A DNA stretch of 64,000 nt from Pedobacter cryoconitis (GCF_014200595.1 NZ_JACHCG010000002.1:434001-498000); one strand, 5' to 3'. Positions 8,810 to 19,337 are shown, numbered from the stretch's first letter. Program-made: numbers and translations. Notes: a model not told the origin generated them from the sequence alone.

Positions 8810-10726
8810 CTAAGAAGTCGCATTCATTGTTTTCTGTAACCACTTGGTGATGAAAAACAAGATCACCGAAGCAATACCCGCCATCACTACAAATAACATA
8901 AAGAAATCATATAGATTTTTGATTGTATAACCCATGAAAGTAGGTTTCTCAGGATTAAGATTGTAAACCTCTACAATAGAAGCAGTCTTGTCACTACCCT
9001 TAATAATATAAACTTCGGTTTGGGCTGCATTCGTACCCAATAAGAATTTACCCTCCTTTTCACCAGCAACAGCTAATTTCGCAATTTCTGTTTCATCTAA
9101 TTTTCTAGGAGAAATTCTGTTGATTTTATTCGTGTCAATAGTAACAGCCTGTTGAACCGTAGTAATAGAAAGCGCTACTAAAGAATCAGGACTAAGTGAA
9201 TGAGAATTCTTTTTAACAGTACTCAAATCCCACTGCTGAATATTCTTTTTGTTATTCGTAACCTGTTGCCAGTCGATCGCACTATTGGTTAATACCAAAG
9301 GACTAACCTTATACTCCGCTACTTTAGCCTCCTCTTCAGGATATTTGGAACTTAATTTTCCCGCCAATACGTTTGCACCTGCATTCGCAAGGAACCATAC
9401 CGCCATTAAAAGAGAGGAAAGTTTTAGCGGAGAAAGCTTATTCACCAATGACAACCCGATAGGAGAAAGACATAACTCACCCCAGGTATGGAAAGCATAC
9501 ATACCAATCAGGTAAATCATACTCACCTTTATCCCTGCACCAACATCCTTAACACCCGTTGCAATAACCAGGTATCCCAAGGCAAGTAACATTAAACCTA
9601 ACGCCATTTTAGTAGGAGCAGAAGGTTCTCTTCTACCCAGCTTAATCCATAACCAGGCAAATACCGGCGCAAATACAACTACGAAAATGGAATTTAAAGA
9701 TTGGAACCAACTAGAAGGAACCGTGAAGAAACCAAGATTTCTTTGTGTCTGTTCCTCAGCGAAAAACGTTAACGAAGCTCCAGCCTGTTCAAAAGCACTC
9801 CAGAAAAACAATACAAAGAAAGCAACTATAAAAATTACTGATATCTTTTTCTTCTCAATCTTCGAAAGTGTTTTATCTGTGAAAATCATGATGGCAATAC
9901 CAACTACTGCAATGATCAGCAGGTAGCTTAAATAACTCACGATTTTAGCATCAATATATAACATGCCTACGCATAACGCAGAAAAAGCAAATAAACCAAG
10001 ATAAACCAGGACCGGTGAAACTTTTTTGTCACCAGGATTAGCAGGCTTTAAACCTAAAAGATCTCCATTTGGATCACGAACATATTTATCTCTGAAGTTG
10101 ATGAAAACTATAACCCCAATACCCATCGCGATTGCCGCAGCAAGGAAAGCCCATTTAAAATCCGCAGGATTACCAGTATCACCAAAATATCCGCAGATAA
10201 AAGGGCCCAGTGCACCGCCAACATTAATTCCCATATAGAAAATCGTGTAAGCAGCATCAATACGGCGGTCACTCTTAGGATAAAGCTGGCCAACCATCGA
10301 AGAGATGTTTGGTTTGAAGAACCCATTACCCGAAATCATGAAACCTAAACCTGTAAAGAACAAGAAAGTTGAAATATCAGGCATCGTGTGGTAAAGGGAA
10401 GCACAGCCGAACATAATCAGCTCTCCCAATGCCATCAGTATACCTCCGGTTACAATAGATCGTCTGTTTCCCCAATATCTGTCGGCGATAAAACCACCGA
10501 TTAGTGGAGTCAGGTATACAAGACCTGTATAGCTTCCATATAAATTTGACGCAAATGCTTTGTCAAATAATAAGGCTTTGGTCATAAAAAGCACCAAAAT
10601 AGCCCGCATACCGTAGTAATTGAAACGTTCCCACATCTCGGTAGCGAACAGTACATATAATCCCTTTGGATGGCCTTTCTGAGCAGCGTCTAATTGCTCC
10701 GGCTTAAGGATTTCAGATTGATCCAT
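8810..10726 (-). CDS. POT-family proton-coupled peptide transporter
   Basis: A 638-residue major-facilitator protein of the proton-dependent oligopeptide transporter family, importing di/tripeptides across the inner membrane. Hallmarks: the ExxERFxYY motif in EMWERFNYYGMRAIL, GGFIADRYWGNRRSI in the TM2-3 loop, and the PTR signature FYMGINVGGALGPFICGYFG. A hydrophilic segment of ~110-130 residues (about 455-580), rich in Lys/Asp/Thr, is inserted before the last helix and probably faces outside the membrane. It is the second of two tandem paralogues, 72 bp from the other, so the two may form an operon or have separate promoters. Confidence 0.9.
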   Translation of the reverse strand: MDQSEILKPEQLDAAQKGHPKGLYVLFATEMWERFNYYGMRAILVLFMTKALLFDKAFASNLYGSYTGLVYLTPLIGGFIADRYWGNRRSIVTGGILMALGELIMFGCASLYHTMPDISTFLFFTGLGFMISGNGFFKPNISSMVGQLYPKSDRRIDAAYTIFYMGINVGGALGPFICGYFGDTGNPADFKWAFLAAAIAMGIGVIVFINFRDKYVRDPNGDLLGLKPANPGDKKVSPVLVYLGLFAFSALCVGMLYIDAKIVSYLSYLLIIAVVGIAIMIFTDKTLSKIEKKKISVIFIVAFFVLFFWSAFEQAGASLTFFAEEQTQRNLGFFTVPSSWFQSLNSIFVVVFAPVFAWLWIKLGRREPSAPTKMALGLMLLALGYLVIATGVKDVGAGIKVSMIYLIGMYAFHTWGELCLSPIGLSLVNKLSPLKLSSLLMAVWFLANAGANVLAGKLSSKYPEEEAKVAEYKVSPLVLTNSAIDWQQVTNNKKNIQQWDLSTVKKNSHSLSPDSLVALSITTVQQAVTIDTNKINRISPRKLDETEIAKLAVAGEKEGKFLLGTNAAQTEVYIIKGSDKTASIVEVYNLNPEKPTFMGYTIKNLYDFFMLFVVMAGIASVILFFITKWLQKTMNATS

Positions 10727-10798
10727 AAATATTGTTTTATAGTTTAGTTAAATTTAAAAGTTCGCAAATTAATTCTAATTATCGGTTTTTCCCCGTAA

Positions 10799-12460
10799 CT
10801 ATTTTATTCCTTTTTCCTCCATAATACCATTCAGCCATTTCAACAGAAAGAAAGCAATAACAGCAGAGAACAGAAGAAGGCTAAAGTTTACCCAAAAGAA
10901 GTTAGCTTTATTTTCATAAGTATCCCATAGCGTAGCCAGTACACCTGATAATTTATTCCCAATAGAAGTTGCCAGAAACCATCCGCCCATCATCAGGGAA
11001 GTAATTCTTACCGGACTTAACTTTGAAACCAGTGATAATCCCATCGGGCTTAAAAAAAGTTCACCAATAGTGATTACACCATAACCAGCTACCAGCCATA
11101 AAACTGAAACTTTTTCGGCACCATTACTACCAGAATAAACAGCACCTATCATCACCAGTACCGAAAGCGCTGAAATAAATAAACCGAATGCAATTTTTGT
11201 GGCCGTACTCGGTTCCCTGTTTCTATTGCGGAGCCAGGTAAAGAACGCGACTACTAATGGAGTCAGTAAAATCACCCAGGCAGGATTTATAGATTGACTT
11301 AGATTCGTTGCCCAAAGCTCAACTTTACCACCTTCTGCCGGAAGTTTGTTTGCTGGGATATTTTTAAAATAAGTTGGGTAATTGTATTCTTTTAACACAA
11401 TTCCGTCTTTCTTTTGAATGCGGAATGCGTTGTCGTATAAAGGTATAGAGTCTTTCGAATAAGTGAAGTTTTGTGAGAAATTAAGTTTAGAGAAGGTCTT
11501 TTCAGCAACAGGATTTTGTAAATGTCTGTCAGTATAGCGATCAGCCCAGGTGGTTAACGCAGTGCCATTCTGTTTAAATACCGCCCAAAAAAGGATGACA
11601 ACGGCAAATATCGTCAGTAATGCAGCAATCGGTCTTTTTTCGTCTTTATCTGCCTTAGCGAGTAAAGAACCGTAAAAATAAATTACAGGAACACAAGCAA
11701 AGATAAATGCATCAGTGGAAGCAGAACCAACCAGTGCGTGGCCCATTAATTTAGTCGGTAATACCCAGCCAATTACTCCTGCAATAACAGAAGGAACTAA
11801 AATTACCAGTACAATTTTCAGGAAAGACATATCGCCTTCTTTTACACCCTTTTTGATGTCAAAAGCTCTGTAATGCTTCATTCCGTACATGAAAATAGCT
11901 ACACCAATGAACATTCCAACACCTGCTGCAATAAATGCATAACCCCAGCCCAGCATGATATACAATGCTGCACCAAAGAAATTGCAGATAAAAGCACCGA
12001 TATTAATACCCATGTAAAAGATATTATAACCCTCATCTTTTTTATCTGAATACTCAGGCGTAGAATAAATATTACCCAATAAGGTAGAGATATTTGGTTT
12101 AAAAAATCCATTTCCAATAATGACCAGTGTCATGGAAAGATATAGAATTGGTAAACTATGAACGGCCATCATGCAATAACCGACACCCATTAATAGTCCG
12201 CCCAGGATGATTGATTTTGCATAACCCAAATAACGGTCAGCAATTAATCCACCTAAAAACGGGGTAAGAAAAACAAGTGCAATAAAAGTACCATATAGAT
12301 CGGCAGATTCAGCTTCGGTCATTGAAAAACCGGCTTTAACATCTTTTAAATATAGGGTGAAGATCCCTATCATCAGGTAATATCCAAAACGTTCCCACAT
12401 CTCAGACAGAAAAAGGAAAGTCAGTCCTTTCGGATGCTTTACTTTAATGGTTTCATTCAT
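10799..12460 (-). CDS. POT-family proton-coupled peptide transporter
   Basis: A 553-residue POT transporter, paralogous to the downstream gene but divergent. I chose the ATG at 12460 (MNETIKVKHPKG) over an upstream TTG. Hallmarks: ExxERFxYY in EMWERFGYYLM, GGLIADRYLGYAKSIILGG, and IFYMGINIGAFICNFFG. A hydrophilic insert of ~90 residues (about 315-400; SKLNFSQNFTYSKDS and on) lies mid-protein, a different place from the insert in its neighbour. Substrates are probably di/tripeptides, by family knowledge. Confidence 0.9.
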   Translation of the reverse strand: MNETIKVKHPKGLTFLFLSEMWERFGYYLMIGIFTLYLKDVKAGFSMTEAESADLYGTFIALVFLTPFLGGLIADRYLGYAKSIILGGLLMGVGYCMMAVHSLPILYLSMTLVIIGNGFFKPNISTLLGNIYSTPEYSDKKDEGYNIFYMGINIGAFICNFFGAALYIMLGWGYAFIAAGVGMFIGVAIFMYGMKHYRAFDIKKGVKEGDMSFLKIVLVILVPSVIAGVIGWVLPTKLMGHALVGSASTDAFIFACVPVIYFYGSLLAKADKDEKRPIAALLTIFAVVILFWAVFKQNGTALTTWADRYTDRHLQNPVAEKTFSKLNFSQNFTYSKDSIPLYDNAFRIQKKDGIVLKEYNYPTYFKNIPANKLPAEGGKVELWATNLSQSINPAWVILLTPLVVAFFTWLRNRNREPSTATKIAFGLFISALSVLVMIGAVYSGSNGAEKVSVLWLVAGYGVITIGELFLSPMGLSLVSKLSPVRITSLMMGGWFLATSIGNKLSGVLATLWDTYENKANFFWVNFSLLLFSAVIAFFLLKWLNGIMEEKGIK

Positions 12461-12531
12461 CAATTTCAAAAATTAGTTGTGTGTTAGCGAAGTGACGCAT
12501 CGCGCAATATAAGGACATGACCCCGTAATCG

Positions 12532-12539
12532 CAAATTTA
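12532..12539 (-). promoter_or_regulatory. Bacteroidota -7 box upstream of POT transporter pair
   Basis: On the minus strand the sequence is TAAATTTG, matching TAnnTTTG, ~72 bp before the ATG at 12460. No clear -33 TTTG at the ideal spacing. Confidence 0.3.
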
Positions 12540-12570
12540 GGCCCTATAGAGGCCGTATTTTGCTTAATAA

Positions 12571-13482
12571 CTAGTTCTTTACAGTTGGTACTTCTTTAGG
12601 TTTAGGGTCTATATAGAAATCATCCTTTGCATCCGGATCATTTTTTAATTCAATATTTTCTACAAGTTTCAGCTGGTTGCCTACCAGGCGATAACCATCA
12701 AAGCTGGAATCAGAAGCATAGTATTCAAAATTCCCTTCCATATTAGGATCAAAAGGAGCAAGATGATCAAATACAATCATTTGTTCATTCTTATCCAGCC
12801 TTAAGGTCATGGAATTCAATTTGTTGTATTCAAATACAATTCTGTTTTTTACTGCGGTATTTTTAGGCCCCTGGAAAATTGCCTTTCCAAATTTAAGTTC
12901 ATCATTTACAAATGAAAGCACCTCAATGACCTTTTTAGAAGTTTTGCTGGTATTTCCTTTCCAGCCAAGCAGCACGTAGGACGTATTTTGTCCGCTTACA
13001 ATTAATGGGACAATTTCATAATACCTTGCTCCATACCATTGTTTGTTAGTTGTAATCTGGTTCGTATCAGTAATATGTTCTGTATCGTCAATCAGCGGGT
13101 AAAGCTTTAGTTTCCCGTCTTTGGTGGCCATTTGAACAGTGCCAAAAAAGCGGTACGTACCTTCCACAGTGGGAACATACCAGGAGAAAATCCGGAAAGT
13201 ATGATCAGGTGATTTTACAACAGAGATTGTTTGCAGGGAATCGAAAGCAAAATCAAAAGATGAAGGTGTCTTCAAAGCTGCTACCAAGGTTTTGATGAAT
13301 TTAGAATTTTGTTCAAAACGGTCGGTATTATTGGGTGCTGTAAATAAGTTTCTAGTGATTTTTAAAAGAGAATCCTGGTACTTATTCAACTCAGCTGTAC
13401 CCGAACTGAGCTGTGCAGAGACATTTGTCACCGCACAGCTCATCAGGAATATAATAAAGAAGGGTTTAAAAACCTTAAACAT
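12571..13482 (-). CDS. Secreted protein of unknown function, coupled to thiolase
   Basis: A 303-residue protein with a signal peptide (cleavage near SAQ, residue ~24). I do not recognise a named domain. The body is a soluble mixed alpha/beta periplasmic-type sequence with aromatic segments RIFSWYVPTVEGTYRFFGTV and SYVLLGWKGN, and the tail is Pro/Lys-rich. Its ATG overlaps the thiolase stop by one base (TAATG), so translation is coupled and the two are cotranscribed, although a functional link to thiolase is not obvious. Proteins of this look are common and conserved in Sphingobacteriaceae. Confidence 0.7.
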   Translation of the reverse strand: MFKVFKPFFIIFLMSCAVTNVSAQLSSGTAELNKYQDSLLKITRNLFTAPNNTDRFEQNSKFIKTLVAALKTPSSFDFAFDSLQTISVVKSPDHTFRIFSWYVPTVEGTYRFFGTVQMATKDGKLKLYPLIDDTEHITDTNQITTNKQWYGARYYEIVPLIVSGQNTSYVLLGWKGNTSKTSKKVIEVLSFVNDELKFGKAIFQGPKNTAVKNRIVFEYNKLNSMTLRLDKNEQMIVFDHLAPFDPNMEGNFEYYASDSSFDGYRLVGNQLKLVENIELKNDPDAKDDFYIDPKPKEVPTVKN

Positions 13483-14660
13483 TAATTTAAATTTTCAATA
13501 ACCAATGCACTCGCACCACCACCACCATTACAAATTCCGGCAACGCCAATTTTACCATTGTTCTGATTCAGTACAGAGATCAGCGTAACTACAATACGCG
13601 CACCGGAAGCACCTAGCGGATGTCCCATTGCTACAGCACCACCGTTTACATTTACCTGAGATTCAGCTAAACCCAGTTCCTGGTTATTAGCTAAAGAAAC
13701 TACAGAGAAAGCTTCGTTGATCTCAAAGAAATCTACATCGGCAATACTTTTTCCAGCTCTTTGCAGCGCTAATGGAATAGCTTTTGAAGGTGCAGTCGTG
13801 AACCATTCTGGTGCTTGCTGTGCATCGGCATAACTTAAAATACGCGCCAGTGGCTTTAAACCAAGTTCTTTTGCTTTATCTGCACTCATTAAAACTAATG
13901 CTGCTGCGCCATCATTTAATGCAGATGCATTTGCCGCAGTAATTGTTCCGTCTTTTTTGAATACCGGTTTCAAACCTGGCAGCTTCTCAAAATTAACAGA
14001 GTAAGCATCTTCATCTTTATCGATGATTGTTGCATTTCCTTTACGGTCAACAACTTCAACAGGAATAATTTCCGCATTGAATTTACCATCATTGATAGAA
14101 GCCTGTGCTCTTGTATAAGAACTTACAGCGTAATTATCTTGTGCCTCTCGGCTAATATTATAAGTTGATGCACATAATTCGGCAGCAGAGCCCATATGGT
14201 AATCGTTATAAACATCCCATAAGCCATCCTTAACCAAACCATCAGTTAATTGTCCATGCCCTAATCTGTAACCTGTTCTGGCTTTATCAAGATAATAAGG
14301 AACATTACTCATGCTTTCCATTCCACCGGCAACCACAATATCATTTTGTCCTGAAGCAATACTTTGTGCTGCAAGCATGATTGCTTTAGTACCAGAAGCA
14401 CATACTTTATTGATTGTGGTCGCAGGAACATCAGGTAAGCCGGCAAATTTAGCCGCCTGAGTAGCTGGTGCCTGACCCACGTTTGCAGATAAAACATTAC
14501 CCATATATACTTCCTGCACATCTTCAGGTTTGATTCCTGCTTTTTCAACAGCAGCTTTAATGGCAAAACCTCCCAACTGGGTAGCTGTAAAACCTGACAG
14601 CGAACCGCCGAAACTTCCTATTGGTGTCCTCAATGCTGATACGATAACTACTTCTCTCAT
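13482..14660 (-). CDS. Acetyl-CoA C-acetyltransferase / 3-ketoacyl-CoA thiolase
   Basis: A 392-residue thiolase II-type enzyme that condenses or cleaves acyl-CoA and acetyl-CoA. The catalytic set is complete: nucleophile C87 in [10 protein letters not shown], the NEAF motif, H347 in [15 protein letters not shown], and C377 in CNGGGGAS. Length is standard. No other fatty-acid oxidation gene is adjacent, so biosynthetic versus degradative role cannot be decided; the single-gene context and AtoB-like C-terminus favour an acetoacetyl-CoA thiolase. Its stop overlaps the start of the downstream secreted-protein gene. Confidence 0.93.
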   Translation of the reverse strand: MREVVIVSALRTPIGSFGGSLSGFTATQLGGFAIKAAVEKAGIKPEDVQEVYMGNVLSANVGQAPATQAAKFAGLPDVPATTINKVCASGTKAIMLAAQSIASGQNDIVVAGGMESMSNVPYYLDKARTGYRLGHGQLTDGLVKDGLWDVYNDYHMGSAAELCASTYNISREAQDNYAVSSYTRAQASINDGKFNAEIIPVEVVDRKGNATIIDKDEDAYSVNFEKLPGLKPVFKKDGTITAANASALNDGAAALVLMSADKAKELGLKPLARILSYADAQQAPEWFTTAPSKAIPLALQRAGKSIADVDFFEINEAFSVVSLANNQELGLAESQVNVNGGAVAMGHPLGASGARIVVTLISVLNQNNGKIGVAGICNGGGGASALVIENLN

Positions 14661-14686
14661 TTGTCTCTATTAAATTTGGTTGTTGG

Positions 14687-14694
14687 CAAATCTA
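14687..14694 (-). promoter_or_regulatory. Bacteroidota -7 box for thiolase operon
   Basis: Minus strand reads TAGATTTG (TAnnTTTG), 27 bp before the thiolase ATG. The -33 element is not clear. Confidence 0.35.
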
Positions 14695-14732
14695 ATAATT
14701 TTAAATTTGCTCAGGAAGGTCTTTTTTAAAAC

Positions 14733-15512
14733 CTACAATAAAAATGACTTATACATAGACCGGGCATATTCACCCCAGTTCTTCAAAGCATTGGTCAGTG
14801 TAAGCTTGAGGCCCTTGTTATCGGTTGCTTTTCCTTTGGCAGGAGGGATCAGGTTATTATTGTCTACCGGTCTGTCTGTTACATTTTTAGCGAACCATGT
14901 AACATTTTCATGAGGTAGTGCCAGTCCTAAGATCATTCCCGGTAAACCCGTAAACGATTCAGGACCTCCTGAAACTGGAATCTGATCTGTATAAAATGCA
15001 ACTACATAAATAGAATCCATGATCAGCGCATTTGCTCTGCGGCAATTAAAACCGGCAATTTCCCTTGTTTCATTTGTTATTTTCCAGTTAATCGTCCGGG
15101 TACTATCTTTGACCAGGAAGGTTTCTTCAAAGACCTTTTTTTGTGTAATCTGCTGGTGTGTATGGAGATCAGTATAAGTAGTATTGATCTGACTGACCGA
15201 AGGATCTTCACCAAAGAATGGGACCGCAGGAGCATTATCTGTTACCGGTTTAAATAAGGTAGTCTGATTCGAAAAAGATAAGGTACTTTTTGTCAGCTTA
15301 AATTGTGGGGAAGTTTTTTTGAACTGCTCAAAAAACTGGTTCATATAACCTTCATTATTCTTATCGATCCTTTTCTGGATCATTGCATACATATTATTAC
15401 TTCTTTCAAATTCTATAACTCCTTCAGTCGTGAATCTGGCATTTTGAGCAAATAAAGCGCTGCTCAGGCTGATTAAAAGGCAGGTCAGGATAATAATTGT
15501 GTTTTTTTTCAT
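14733..15512 (-). CDS. GLPGLI family protein
   Basis: A 259-residue secreted protein with signal peptide (about 1-22, ends LFAQ). It carries the family motif FTGLPGMILGLALP near residues 205-218 and the conserved preceding block REIAGFNCRRANALI followed by VVAFYTDQIPVSGGPESF. The family is restricted to Bacteroidota and of unknown function; members typically sit next to TonB-type barrels, as here, where the barrel gene ends 3 bp upstream. The pair is almost surely cotranscribed. A role as periplasmic or surface partner of the barrel is inference. Confidence 0.88.
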   Translation of the reverse strand: MKKNTIIILTCLLISLSSALFAQNARFTTEGVIEFERSNNMYAMIQKRIDKNNEGYMNQFFEQFKKTSPQFKLTKSTLSFSNQTTLFKPVTDNAPAVPFFGEDPSVSQINTTYTDLHTHQQITQKKVFEETFLVKDSTRTINWKITNETREIAGFNCRRANALIMDSIYVVAFYTDQIPVSGGPESFTGLPGMILGLALPHENVTWFAKNVTDRPVDNNNLIPPAKGKATDNKGLKLTLTNALKNWGEYARSMYKSFLL

Positions 15513-15515
15513 AAG

Positions 15516-18299
15516 TTATTTTTTTGCGGCTCCTCCGCCCATTTTATTAAAGTCCCAAACAATTGAAGCCATGAAATATCTTTTGATAGTGGTATAACTT
15601 GTTTGTGTGATCATATTTCCATTGGCATTTCTATTAAAACCAACATTCTGGTTCAGCAGATCATTAGCAGAGAGTGAAAATTTCAGACTTTCAGATTTCA
15701 GGAATTTTCTGCTTATCCTTGCATTTAAAAGGAAAAGATTGAAATCTGTCTTAAAAGATTGTGTTTTACCCCTGTATTCATAACTTGCGTCAGAGCCGAT
15801 TTCAAATTTACCAGGTAAATAAATGGTGAAATAGCTTTGTCCGTTTAAGCCCCATCCATTGTCGTTGGTTGACTTTTGCAGTGAAGACTGACTGGTCGTG
15901 TAAGTGGGACCGAAGGATAAACGACCTTCAAACTTTTTCTCCTGATATTTTGATATTGATAATTCTCCGGAGTAGGTATTCGATTGAGTTTTATTGAGTG
16001 AACCGTTTACATAACTGTAATAGGTATTCCCGTTGGAATTTAAATTCATTCCTGCATATAAGTCTTGGAATTTTAATTTTTGAGAAGCACCGGCATATAA
16101 ATAATAATTGCTGGTTTGATGGTCAGTAAGATTCGTTGATTTATAAGTACTCTTTCCTGTAGGATCTGTATCTACATTATTTATAATTGCATTTGAAGTG
16201 AAATTATAAGATCCGCCAAGGTAAATGCTCTGACCACTCAATACTTTATAAGAGTTATAATTGATATCTATTCTGTTATTAAAAGATGATTTTAAATCCG
16301 GATTTCCGATTCTGATATTCAAAGGGTCTGTATTAATTAATACAGGCTGTATCTGATCAATATTTGGTTGTGCAGTATTACCAGTATAAGCTATACGAAA
16401 AGATTTTTGCTGGCTGAATTTATATTGATAACTCACCTGAGGATTCCAGTTAATGAAATTCCGTTTATAGGAAGTATTGTTAATCACATTCTTTTGATCA
16501 AAAGAGACGTTTGCAGCTTTCGTCCCAAAATTGATAATAGTTTTATCCTTTTTGAAGTTTAAAATAGCACCAGCAAGATTAGAAATTTGATCCAGTTTAT
16601 AATTATTACTATAAAGGGTATCTAAAAATGCATAGGTTCCATCTGGCGATTGATTAAATGATTTTCTATTTGCACTGCTGTTACTGATTCCGAATCCATA
16701 GTTAACAATAAGTGAGAGTGATTTAGATAATGGTTCCGTATAAGCGAGATTACCTGTAAACTTAGAAGATTTGATAATATTCGTTTTGAGTTGATCAATA
16801 ACCTGGCTGCTATCCTGACTACCTTTAGTATTAAAGAAATCATTTTTTGATTTTAAGAATCCATTGCTTTTACTTTCCTCAACAGACTGGCTCATATTTA
16901 AGGAAAGTGTACGTCCTGTTTTTTTAAGTTTTTTTGTCCAGAATAAACTCGCATTAAATATCTTATCGTGACTATCATTTGATATCTGCCTTGAACTTTT
17001 ATTTAATAATAAATCATTGGTAAAACTACTGCCAGTATAATTATTCTGAGTATTGCTGTTTTTTGCCGTACCGTCAGCCGAAATCTTTAGGGTTGAAGTA
17101 GAGTCAAGTTTTATCTGGTAAGTAGCATCAAGTTTCTGCCTGAAGAGATAGTTATTGAAACTTTCATCCGAATTTGAATTAATAATTCCTGTAGGCAGGT
17201 TGTTCTGGCTCAAAGTATTTTTGGTTCCATCCACACTTAATGAACCGATTTTATAATTTGTATTGATTGATTCCTTATCATTATTCCATTTCGAATCATA
17301 ATGCAGTCCACCTGTTCTGGCCAGTGGTATCCCTTCCCCATTATATTTTCCGTCATAAGAATCAAGTGCATCATTTTGGTTTGATGTAATATACATGCCC
17401 CCATCCTGGAACTGAACGTCATTTCCTGAGGCATACTTGCTATTGTCCTGCCAGCCTAACCCTAGTTTTCCATTATTTCCCAGTGTACCGTAAGCAGAAA
17501 ATTTCTTTTTCCCTTTAAAGGCATTAAACATTCCCTGTGCCTGGTAAAAATCATCAGTTGCCCCGCCCAGATCCAGTTTTCCGAAGTACCCGTTCTTTTT
17601 ATCATCTTTTAATTTGATATTGATAGTTTTCTCCTTTTTACCATCATCTATACCGGTAAAAGCTGCCTGATCACTTTTTTTATCATACAATTGAACTTTA
17701 TCTACCATATCCCCCCTGATGTTTTTAGTGACCAATGTGGGATCATCTCCAAAAAACTCTTCCCCGTCAACCAATACTTTATTTACCTTTTGTCCCTGCG
17801 CAGTTATCTTTCCATCCTTATCTACCTGTATTCCAGGTAGCTGTTTCAATAAGTCTTCAACCTTGGAATTTGGCTGGATCTGGTAAGCCGATGCATTAAA
17901 TTCTGTAGTATCACCTTTTATCTTTATGGCTACTGCTTTACCTTTAATGATGACATCTGCAAGTAGAGTTGCTTTTAATGTTAATTTTATTCTGCCAAAA
18001 TCTATAGTTTTCCTCGTGCTGTCCAAACTAAAATGTTCTACATAATCTGCATAACCAGGATAGGTAACCAACAAAAACAGCCTTCCCTTTTGAAGATCAG
18101 AAATATTAAAATTACCCTGCTCATTAGCTCTTGCGAATTTTACGAGTGTAGAATCTTTCGCCCGCAACACGCTGATTGTCGTATGCTGCAAATTCGCGCC
18201 GGAGGCATGATCTGCTACCGATCCTTTCAATGACCATAAACTTTGTGCAAATGTATAATGGGAAGAAAAACAAAAAACAATAAATAGAAGTAATCTCAT
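15516..18299 (-). CDS. TonB-dependent-receptor-like outer-membrane beta-barrel protein
   Basis: A 927-residue outer-membrane protein. The start is taken at ATG 18299 (a TTG lies two codons upstream). Order: signal peptide (ends TFAQ), carboxypeptidase-regulatory-like beta-sandwich (~20-105), plug-like domain (SKVEDLLKQLPGIQVDKDGK, then VLVDGEEFFGDDP), then a long barrel. It belongs to the TonB-receptor-like barrels that pair with GLPGLI proteins. No obvious TonB box was found. The cargo is unknown. It is divergent from an ECF sigma factor across a 423-bp AT-rich gap, an arrangement that often means sigma-controlled expression. Confidence 0.87.
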   Translation of the reverse strand: MRLLLFIVFCFSSHYTFAQSLWSLKGSVADHASGANLQHTTISVLRAKDSTLVKFARANEQGNFNISDLQKGRLFLLVTYPGYADYVEHFSLDSTRKTIDFGRIKLTLKATLLADVIIKGKAVAIKIKGDTTEFNASAYQIQPNSKVEDLLKQLPGIQVDKDGKITAQGQKVNKVLVDGEEFFGDDPTLVTKNIRGDMVDKVQLYDKKSDQAAFTGIDDGKKEKTINIKLKDDKKNGYFGKLDLGGATDDFYQAQGMFNAFKGKKKFSAYGTLGNNGKLGLGWQDNSKYASGNDVQFQDGGMYITSNQNDALDSYDGKYNGEGIPLARTGGLHYDSKWNNDKESINTNYKIGSLSVDGTKNTLSQNNLPTGIINSNSDESFNNYLFRQKLDATYQIKLDSTSTLKISADGTAKNSNTQNNYTGSSFTNDLLLNKSSRQISNDSHDKIFNASLFWTKKLKKTGRTLSLNMSQSVEESKSNGFLKSKNDFFNTKGSQDSSQVIDQLKTNIIKSSKFTGNLAYTEPLSKSLSLIVNYGFGISNSSANRKSFNQSPDGTYAFLDTLYSNNYKLDQISNLAGAILNFKKDKTIINFGTKAANVSFDQKNVINNTSYKRNFINWNPQVSYQYKFSQQKSFRIAYTGNTAQPNIDQIQPVLINTDPLNIRIGNPDLKSSFNNRIDINYNSYKVLSGQSIYLGGSYNFTSNAIINNVDTDPTGKSTYKSTNLTDHQTSNYYLYAGASQKLKFQDLYAGMNLNSNGNTYYSYVNGSLNKTQSNTYSGELSISKYQEKKFEGRLSFGPTYTTSQSSLQKSTNDNGWGLNGQSYFTIYLPGKFEIGSDASYEYRGKTQSFKTDFNLFLLNARISRKFLKSESLKFSLSANDLLNQNVGFNRNANGNMITQTSYTTIKRYFMASIVWDFNKMGGGAAKK

Positions 18300-18722
18300 A
18301 AACAATTAAGTATAAGACTAATATATGTCAATTTTAGTGTTAAAAATGCATTAACTAATGTTAAATAAGGTTAAAGTTTTTAAAATTAATCATTTGTATT
18401 TTTTTGGTTAACTATTGGAATATTTAAGTATTATATGAATTATTAAATGTTAAATATTTGGATATTAATATTGTTATTATGAATTAAAGTTGTAGGAAAG
18501 CTAGTCTGATAAGCAGCTGTTTTCTGTAACCAGATTGGTGAGACATTTCTCTTCTTATCCCACAATTGAATATGATTAACGTTTTTACAGAAAAAAAATA
18601 TAAAGTTTTTTATTGGTGAAAAAACGTTTTTCTTAAGCTATATGTGTAGAATTACATTCAACAGTATTGTTGAATTACAAAAAAGTATTTAATATTGAAT
18701 ATTAATTGGTTAGGCGTATTTG
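18300..18722. other. AT-rich intergenic region between divergent barrel and sigma genes
   Basis: A 423-bp region with no supported ORF, very AT-rich. It must hold the promoters of both divergent genes, but no exact TAnnTTTG box stands out, consistent with (not proof of) use of an alternative sigma factor. Confidence 0.5.
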
Positions 18723-19337
18723 ATGGAGATATTAGACAATAGAGGAAAAAGAATTGTAGAAAAAATGCCCTGGACTGAAGAAGAACTATTCAGTCATGTC
18801 AAAGCGGGAAATAAAAATGCTTTTGAGCAACTCTATAGAGATCATAGCGGTGGTATTTATTGCAATCTGAGAAGAATGACCAGGGATGACGAGCTTGCTA
18901 AAGAAATCCTTCAGGATGTTTTCACTAAGGTTTGGGAAAAGAAAGCAGCACTTAATATTGATAAGCCCTTTCAATTTTATCTTTTCCGTATGGCTCAAAA
19001 TTCGGTGACGAATTTTTATCGTAGTATTAAGCGGGACAAAAAAATGCTGGAAAACCTTCAGCTTCTGGCTTCGGAAATTACGCATCAGCCCATTGAAACC
19101 ATAAAAACAGGAGTAGAGGAGGAATTATTGCTTCAGGCAGTGGATTGTCTTTCTCCACGGAGGAAAAAGATATTTATTCTCTGCAAACTGGAAGGCAAAT
19201 CATATGAAGAGGTCAGTAAAATTTTGGGGATAAGTGTTTCTACGATAGGTGATCATATTGTCAAGGGGACAAAAACGATTAAACACCAGTTGATGAAATC
19301 AAAGCAGTTTTCTTCTTTTCAGGCATTTCAATGCTGA
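18723..19337 (+). CDS. ECF-type RNA polymerase sigma-70 factor
   Basis: A 204-residue ECF sigma factor of the Bacteroidota type. ATG 18723 is preferred to the TTG one codon upstream. Region 2: NAFEQLYRDHSGGIYCNLRR, then ELAKEILQDVFTKVWEKK and the promoter-melting segment QFYLFRMAQNSVTNFYR. Region 4: LSPRRKKIFILCKLEGKSYE, then EVSKILGISVSTIGDHIVKG, a helix-turn-helix reading the -35-like element. Such genes are normally followed by a FecR-type anti-sigma gene and a SusC-type receptor; here there is no intact FecR. A ~30-codon ORF (19397-19489) and a terminator follow instead. Confidence 0.9.
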   Translation: MEILDNRGKRIVEKMPWTEEELFSHVKAGNKNAFEQLYRDHSGGIYCNLRRMTRDDELAKEILQDVFTKVWEKKAALNIDKPFQFYLFRMAQNSVTNFYRSIKRDKKMLENLQLLASEITHQPIETIKTGVEEELLLQAVDCLSPRRKKIFILCKLEGKSYEEVSKILGISVSTIGDHIVKGTKTIKHQLMKSKQFSSFQAFQC

